A stretch of DNA of 64,000 nucleotides from Geosiphon pyriformis (taxonomy: Eukaryota > Glomeromycota > Glomeromycetes > Archaeosporales > Geosiphonaceae). This document shows, piece by piece, positions 61,100 to 64,000 of this stretch (position 1 is the first letter of the stretch; each line of letters begins with the position of its first letter). The notes beneath the pieces were generated by a model that did no database searches, was not told where the DNA came from, and worked only from the letters and a program-made list of their open reading frames with translations. A program made the translations under genes and the position numbers. The stretch spans positions 510,351 to 574,350 of the forward strand of contig JAAOMT010000597.1 in assembly GCA_016748015.1 (NCBI GenBank), in the 5' to 3' direction.

Positions 61100-64000
61100 G
61101 TAACCTGGTTTGGAAGTTTGTTATGTGCAATGTTCGTGAAATTAATATTCTTGCTAAACAGAAAGATGTAGTATGCTGACATAAGTGGTCAGGCAATATA
61201 GTGTCTTTTATTACAGAAACCAAGCTACATTCAAGTGTTGGGTCTTGGATAGCCAATAAATTTGAGGGTGTTCAAGTTTTCGCTTTTGGTTTGGAAAAGG
61301 GTTTTTTAGGTGCTGGCATGACTGTCATTGTGAACAATTCCTTGGCTTGTCATGTGTTCAAAGTAGAGGAGGTTCCTGGTCGATTGATTTCAGTATGGCT
61401 CTTATTTAAGAGCAAGTTGTTGGTTATATTGTTAGGCTTATATGCTAGTGCTTCAGCTGAGGCTCATTTTTGTCAGGCTGTGGAAGTAAACTCTCTTATA
61501 GCTAAGGCTGTTAACTCCAGCACTTTTGTGATTTTGGGTGGGGACTTTAATGAGAATAGTTCAAGTAGAAGTGCGAGCTTCAGGTTCTATCTGAAATTGG
61601 GTTTGGTCAATGCATTTACCAACCATCAACTGGTGGGAGCTTTCACATGGAGCAATTCCAGAGGGGCTAAGAAGACAATTGATTATGTTTTTGTCAGTAG
61701 AACTTTGGCATCTGCTCTTGCTAGTCATTAGGTCAAGTCTGTTTCTGAATTCTTTGACACTAATTACAATGCTGTTTTGGTTTCGGTTGGCTTGGGTGGA
61801 CTTTTGGACATTCAGTTGAATAGCTTGCGCAAACAGGCTAATAAGAATCAGTGAAAGTTTAAGATTAAGAATGTGGATGGCTTCAGATGGACTAGATTCA
61901 AAGATTATTCCTCTGCCATGCTTTTGGTGGCTACAGATGAGTTTTCTAGTGCTTTGGTTCTTGGAAATATAGATGCTGCATGGTCAATCCTGAAGGAAGT
62001 GATGATTGCTTCAGCTGATGAAATATTTTCGAGATGTTGGTTCAGTGAGTTTTAGTGCTCTAGAAATAAGCATTCCTCTAAGTTTTTTGGGTTGGAGCTT
62101 TTGGTTGCCAAAATTGTTAGGTGCTTCTGCTCTGGAGACATGCCTAAGATCGAGTGCTTTGTGGGGAAGTGGTCAACTCTTGATGATACCAGAGCTCATG
62201 TCTTTGCTGACTTGTGTGAATCTGGTGTGAAATCTGAGGTGATTTTTAAACATTTATTATTGGTGCGTAAAGATTACAGAAAATCAAAGCTGTTTAAGTC
62301 AAGGTTAGCTGAGGAAGCTTTTATCAAAAAGGCAATAGAGCAACACATGAAAAAATTTTGTTCAGATAAGGGTGGCATGATTAGGAATGTCTTGAATTGG
62401 CCTTTCTGCAAAGTGGTTTTGGATTATTTGGTGGTGGATGAAGAGCTGGTGTTGGAGCTGGATGACATGAAGCTTAAAGTTAATAAATCATGGAGGGGTG
62501 GACAAGGAAGAGGGATGTGTTGCCAGTTTTGTCTAATCTTTGGGCCCACCAATATGCTTCCTTGAATTATGTAAAGGATGATGCCTTTTCAGACGTGATG
62601 AGTGTGATCAATAAGGGTAAACTACTTTTAGTTGTTATGGGTCTGCCAGATGGCAAGGCTGCTGGCTTGTCTGGCATTGCTAATGAGTTTTGGAAACATG
62701 GTGGAAAATTGGTGTTGGGATGTTTTTTGAATATTTTGAATGTGTGTCTGGTGTCGGGATGTGTTCCCATTCTGTGAAGAAGAGCTTGGATTTCTATGAT
62801 TCCTAAACCTTACAACTGGGATGGGATTCTAATGAACACTCAGCCGATTGCACTTATCGAGACTGCCAAAAAGATTTTGTCCAAAATTCTTTCAGACCAA
62901 ATTTTGGCCACTTACAGCAAGTTTGGTGTTCTTCGTGGGGACAATTTTTCTGTTTTAAAGAGTACATCTACACAGTCTTCTGTGTTTGCAATAGGCTTAG
63001 TGATTGAAGATGCATTGGAAAAAAATTGGAAACTTTGGCTGGTTCTGCAGAATATGCACAAGGCGTATGACTCAATTGGTTGACATTACTTGGAAGCTAG
63101 CTTGAGGCATATTAAAATATGTGATAAGTTTATCAAGTTCTTTGGCAGCATTCATACAGATAGAGTTAATAGGGTCATGACAGATTTTGGTCTTTCAGAT
63201 AACTATGTAGTACATGATGGCTTAGATCAAGGTGAGGTTTTTTCTCTCCTTCTCTGGAGAATCTTCTATGATCTGCTCTTGTGTGAAGTTAAACAACATG
63301 AACATTTGTGTGGATATTAAATTGATACTAAGTTTGTGGCAAAGACTGGCAGAATTAAAAATGTTGGTAGATTAACCTCTTTCTTTGCGGCTGGTGCTTT
63401 TGTAGATAATACAATATGAGTTGGAGATTGTCAGACATCTACACAATATGCTCTGAATATTGCTAGTGAGTTTTTTTCAATTAACAACATTTCTATTAAT
63501 AATGAGAAGACAGTGGCCATTTCAATTAATCAGGGTGTACAAGTGACTTCTTTGAGTATTAGTAGTCGGCCTATCTCTATTGCCAAAAAGAGTGAAGCTT
63601 ATCGTTATTTGGAGATATTCTTGTCTACTGATGGACTGTCCAAGCCCAGTTTTGCTAAGGCCCATTCTGACATTCGATTTTTTATCAATGTAGTGCTCAG
63701 AAAAGCAGTTATGGATAAACAGTTCTCTTATTTGGTGTTAGCTGTTTTGCAGCCTATTATTAGTTACTGTACCCAGTTCAGCTTCGTGTCTTTGAATGTG
63801 TGTCACAAGTGGGATGTCATGGTCAGAAAAGGTCTCAAAATCAAGGCCTGCCTCCCTCACAACTTTTCTGATGCAGCTTTACATCATTCTTTGTTATATG
63901 GCTTGAAATCTTTTAAGCAATTGCAGTCTGAGAGCAAGTTGGCTGCTGTGGTCTCTTTTTCTAATGCTTTTGGCATTCTGAAGTGTTTGTTTAACCACAG
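61096..64000 (+). pseudogene. LINE ORF2, APE endonuclease and reverse transcriptase (broken, runs off window)
   Basis: The start ATG at 61096 overlaps the ORF1 stop. Endonuclease motifs are FITETKL, ILGGDFNEN and KKTIDYVFVS; the final Asp-His position reads DTNYNA (61756-61770), so the catalytic His is lost. Reverse-transcriptase landmarks are GLPDGKAAGLSGIANEFWKH, PIALIETAKKILSKILSDQ, motif A as LQNMHKAYDS (near 63048), motif B as DQGEVFSLLLWRIFYD, and motif C as AFVDNT (near 63400). In both A and C a catalytic Asp is Asn. Stops occur at 61177, 61729, 61852, 62053, then after a frameshift near 62485 at 62775, 63081, 63318 and 63417. This copy is dead. Confidence 0.88.

Larger units (their letters stand above)
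59244..64000 (+). mobile_element. Degenerate APE-type non-LTR (LINE) retrotransposon, 3' end outside window
   Basis: At least 4.75 kb with two successive reading frames, a zinc-knuckle ORF1 and an endonuclease/reverse-transcriptase ORF2, both on the plus strand and both broken. No long terminal repeats are seen. Base composition (richer in G and T on the plus strand) differs clearly from the surrounding DNA, as expected of inserted sequence. The endonuclease followed by reverse transcriptase places it among the APE-bearing LINE groups; I cannot assign a clade. The last 193 codons before the window edge are open in the ORF2 frame, so the element continues to the right. Confidence 0.9.

Noticed and set aside
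60580-61182. 200-codon minus-strand frame within the retroelement
   Set aside because: Antisense of the low-complexity ORF1 C-terminal region; the plus-strand frame has the zinc knuckle and correct order.
61096-64000. TGA read as Trp (altered code) in the retroelement
   Set aside because: TGG is used for Trp at many other places in the same frame, TAG and TAA stops also occur, and catalytic residues are lost. Decay explains all of it.

Overview
The window looks like nuclear DNA of an arbuscular mycorrhizal fungus, most likely Rhizophagus (Glomeromycotina). The genome is very A+T-rich, with long gene-free stretches and many (AAT)n and (TA)n tracts. Genes are split by short introns. The gene content (a TKL-like kinase behind a CxxC zinc ribbon, Sel1-repeat proteins, dispersed paralogues, a decayed non-LTR retroelement) fits that lineage. 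The lineage call rests on recognising families, not on a database search.

Layout. 1-8.1 kb holds no gene; its first 5.7 kb is extremely A+T-rich. 8.1-8.8 kb: a three-exon DUF202 membrane protein. 11.3-15.9 kb: a 7-exon gene for a 1,395-residue TRP-like cation channel behind a large beta-propeller-like cytoplasmic region. 17.0-18.9 kb (-), 22.0-23.7 kb (+) and 35.8-37.5 kb (+): three paralogues of an NmrA-like Rossmann protein with an Arg/Gly-rich repeat tail. 25.6-27.8 kb (-): an Alr1/Mnr2-type CorA magnesium transporter. 41.2-42.5 kb: a TKL-like kinase. 43.1-44.3 kb: an unrecognised protein ending in a PB1-like segment. 46.4-47.6 kb: an eight-repeat Sel1 protein. 51.5-56.1 kb: a second TRP-like channel gene, intact except for one single-base frameshift. 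57.1-57.7 kb (-): a short Sel1 protein. 59.2-64.0 kb: a degenerate LINE-type retrotransposon that runs off the window end. Smaller mobile relics are a TA-flanked terminal-inverted-repeat element near 21 kb, a pogo/Tigger-type MITE at 29.1-29.5 kb and a Tc1-like transposase relic near 38.7 kb.

I rebuilt the exon structures by hand from reading frame, splice sites and comparison between paralogues in the window. All nine multi-exon models keep frame; the second channel gene is exactly one nucleotide short of a multiple of three. Three of about 37 introns use a GC-AG boundary, and each has a GT-AG counterpart in its paralogue.

These are independent eukaryotic genes, not operons. Shared themes are membrane ion transport (two channels, one Mg2+ transporter), signalling scaffolds (kinase, Sel1, PB1) and the locally expanded NmrA-RG family, whose three members share a recognisable core promoter.
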